Shown here: in pieces, positions 5,911-6,252 of the stretch | How the letters are laid out: each line of letters opens with the position of its first letter | Position numbering within the stretch: the first letter of the stretch is position 1 | Assembly (NCBI GenBank): GCA_015655485.1 | Contig: JAATEZ010000401.1 | Span: 1-6,252 of the forward strand | Direction of reading: 5' to 3' | Origin: Lactobacillales bacterium | Lineage (GTDB): Bacteria; Bacillota; Bacilli; Lactobacillales; Vagococcaceae | Length of the DNA: 6,252 nt | Translations under genes and position numbers: made by a program | Notes under the pieces: model-generated | Seen by the model: only the letters and a program-made list of their open reading frames with translations | Told to the model about the DNA's origin: nothing | Database searches by the model: none

Positions 5911-5966
5911 CACAAAAATAAATAATGCCCTACCGCGAAAATGGCAGGGCATTATTTATTTTTGTG
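5911..5966. terminator. Strong bidirectional terminator between gntR and the beta-glucosidase gene
   Basis: A perfect 21-bp inverted repeat (5911-5931 with 5946-5966) surrounds a 14-base loop in which CC and GG can add two pairs. The GC-rich core GCCCT/AGGGC is flanked by A-rich then T-rich sequence, so a U-run follows the core on both strands. It lies 58 bases past the end of the minus-strand glucosidase gene and 176 bases past gntR. The stretch between gntR and this hairpin (5735-5910) shows no gene or clear signal. Confidence 0.92.
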
Positions 5967-6024
5967 TATTTGCAGAAGATCGTTTTTTTCAACGAATCAA
6001 AATAAGAATGAGTAGGTCCACAAA

Positions 6025-6252
6025 TCAATCAGCCCAAATCAACCCATTGGCAGCAATTAATTTTTTATACCAAGCAAAAGAGTCCTTCTTAAATCGCTGA
6101 TCACTTCCATGACCATGATCATCACGATCAACATAAATCAGCCCATACCGTTTTGCCATCTCACCGGTACTAGCTGAAATTAAATCGATAGGGCTCCACA
6201 TTGTATACCCGAGCACATCCACACCATCAACAGTTATTGCTAACTCCATTTG
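6025..6252 (-). CDS. 6-phospho-beta-glucosidase (GH1), C-terminal 75 residues
   Basis: The gene enters from the right edge of the window; only its last 75 codons and TGA stop are present. GH1 6-phospho-beta-glucosidases split phosphorylated beta-glucosides such as cellobiose-, arbutin- or salicin-phosphate delivered by a PTS transporter. The fragment has the family C-terminal pattern DGVDVLGYTMWSPIDL at 9-24, then SASTGEMAKRYGLIYVDRD at 26-44. Ser28, Lys34 and Tyr36 match the Ser-x5-Lys-x-Tyr set that binds the 6-phosphate in E. coli BglA, which favours a phospho-glycosidase over a plain beta-glucosidase. The end FAWYKKLIAANG at 59-70 is typical. The catalytic glutamates lie outside the window. 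A methionine codon at 6247-6249 is internal, not the start. The nearby GntR regulator is a plausible controller. Confidence 0.92.
   Translation of the reverse strand, partial: QMELAITVDGVDVLGYTMWSPIDLISASTGEMAKRYGLIYVDRDDHGHGSDQRFKKDSFAWYKKLIAANGLIWAD

Noticed and set aside
5849..6100. 83-codon plus-strand frame downstream of gntR
   Set aside because: It reads straight through the 21-bp terminator hairpin and then antisense through the glucosidase gene, and has no ribosome binding site or family resemblance.

Overview
The window looks like the chromosome of a low-GC Gram-positive bacterium, most likely an Enterococcus or a close lactic acid bacterium. This is inferred from the gene content (a tenA-thiM-thiD-thiE thiamine salvage cluster, a DUF4767 lipoprotein, a GntR/UTRA regulator beside a GH1 6-phospho-beta-glucosidase), strong AGGAGG-type ribosome binding sites, AT-rich spacers, and protein resemblance recalled from memory rather than searched.

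Positions 1-2403 (+ strand) hold a compact thiamine salvage operon: the last codons of a probable tenA, then thiM, thiD and thiE. TenA would regenerate the pyrimidine HMP, ThiM phosphorylates the thiazole alcohol, ThiD makes HMP-pyrophosphate, and ThiE joins the two halves into thiamine phosphate. thiM and thiD overlap by 17 bases, and thiE starts just after thiD. No promoter or TPP riboswitch is visible because the 5' end of the operon lies outside the window. A long, nearly perfect hairpin at 2496-2550 lies between thiE and the convergent next gene and probably terminates transcription in both directions.

Positions 2565-4062 (- strand) carry a surface lipoprotein with a DUF4767 domain and, downstream of it, a YfbR-like HD-domain phosphohydrolase. 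The second gene has its own extended -10 promoter.

Positions 4063-5002 are AT-rich and lack any convincing intact gene. They contain a doubtful small reading frame interrupted at an A11 tract, a perfect 16-bp palindrome next to a -10-like hexamer, and the promoter and candidate operators of the next gene.

Positions 5003-6252 hold a complete GntR/HutC-type repressor (+ strand), a strong 21-bp-stem bidirectional terminator, and the C-terminal 75 residues of a 6-phospho-beta-glucosidase entering from the right on the - strand. The regulator probably controls uptake and cleavage of a phosphorylated beta-glucoside, but this rests on position alone.

I found no clearly novel system. The least explained stretch is the gap at 4138-4915.
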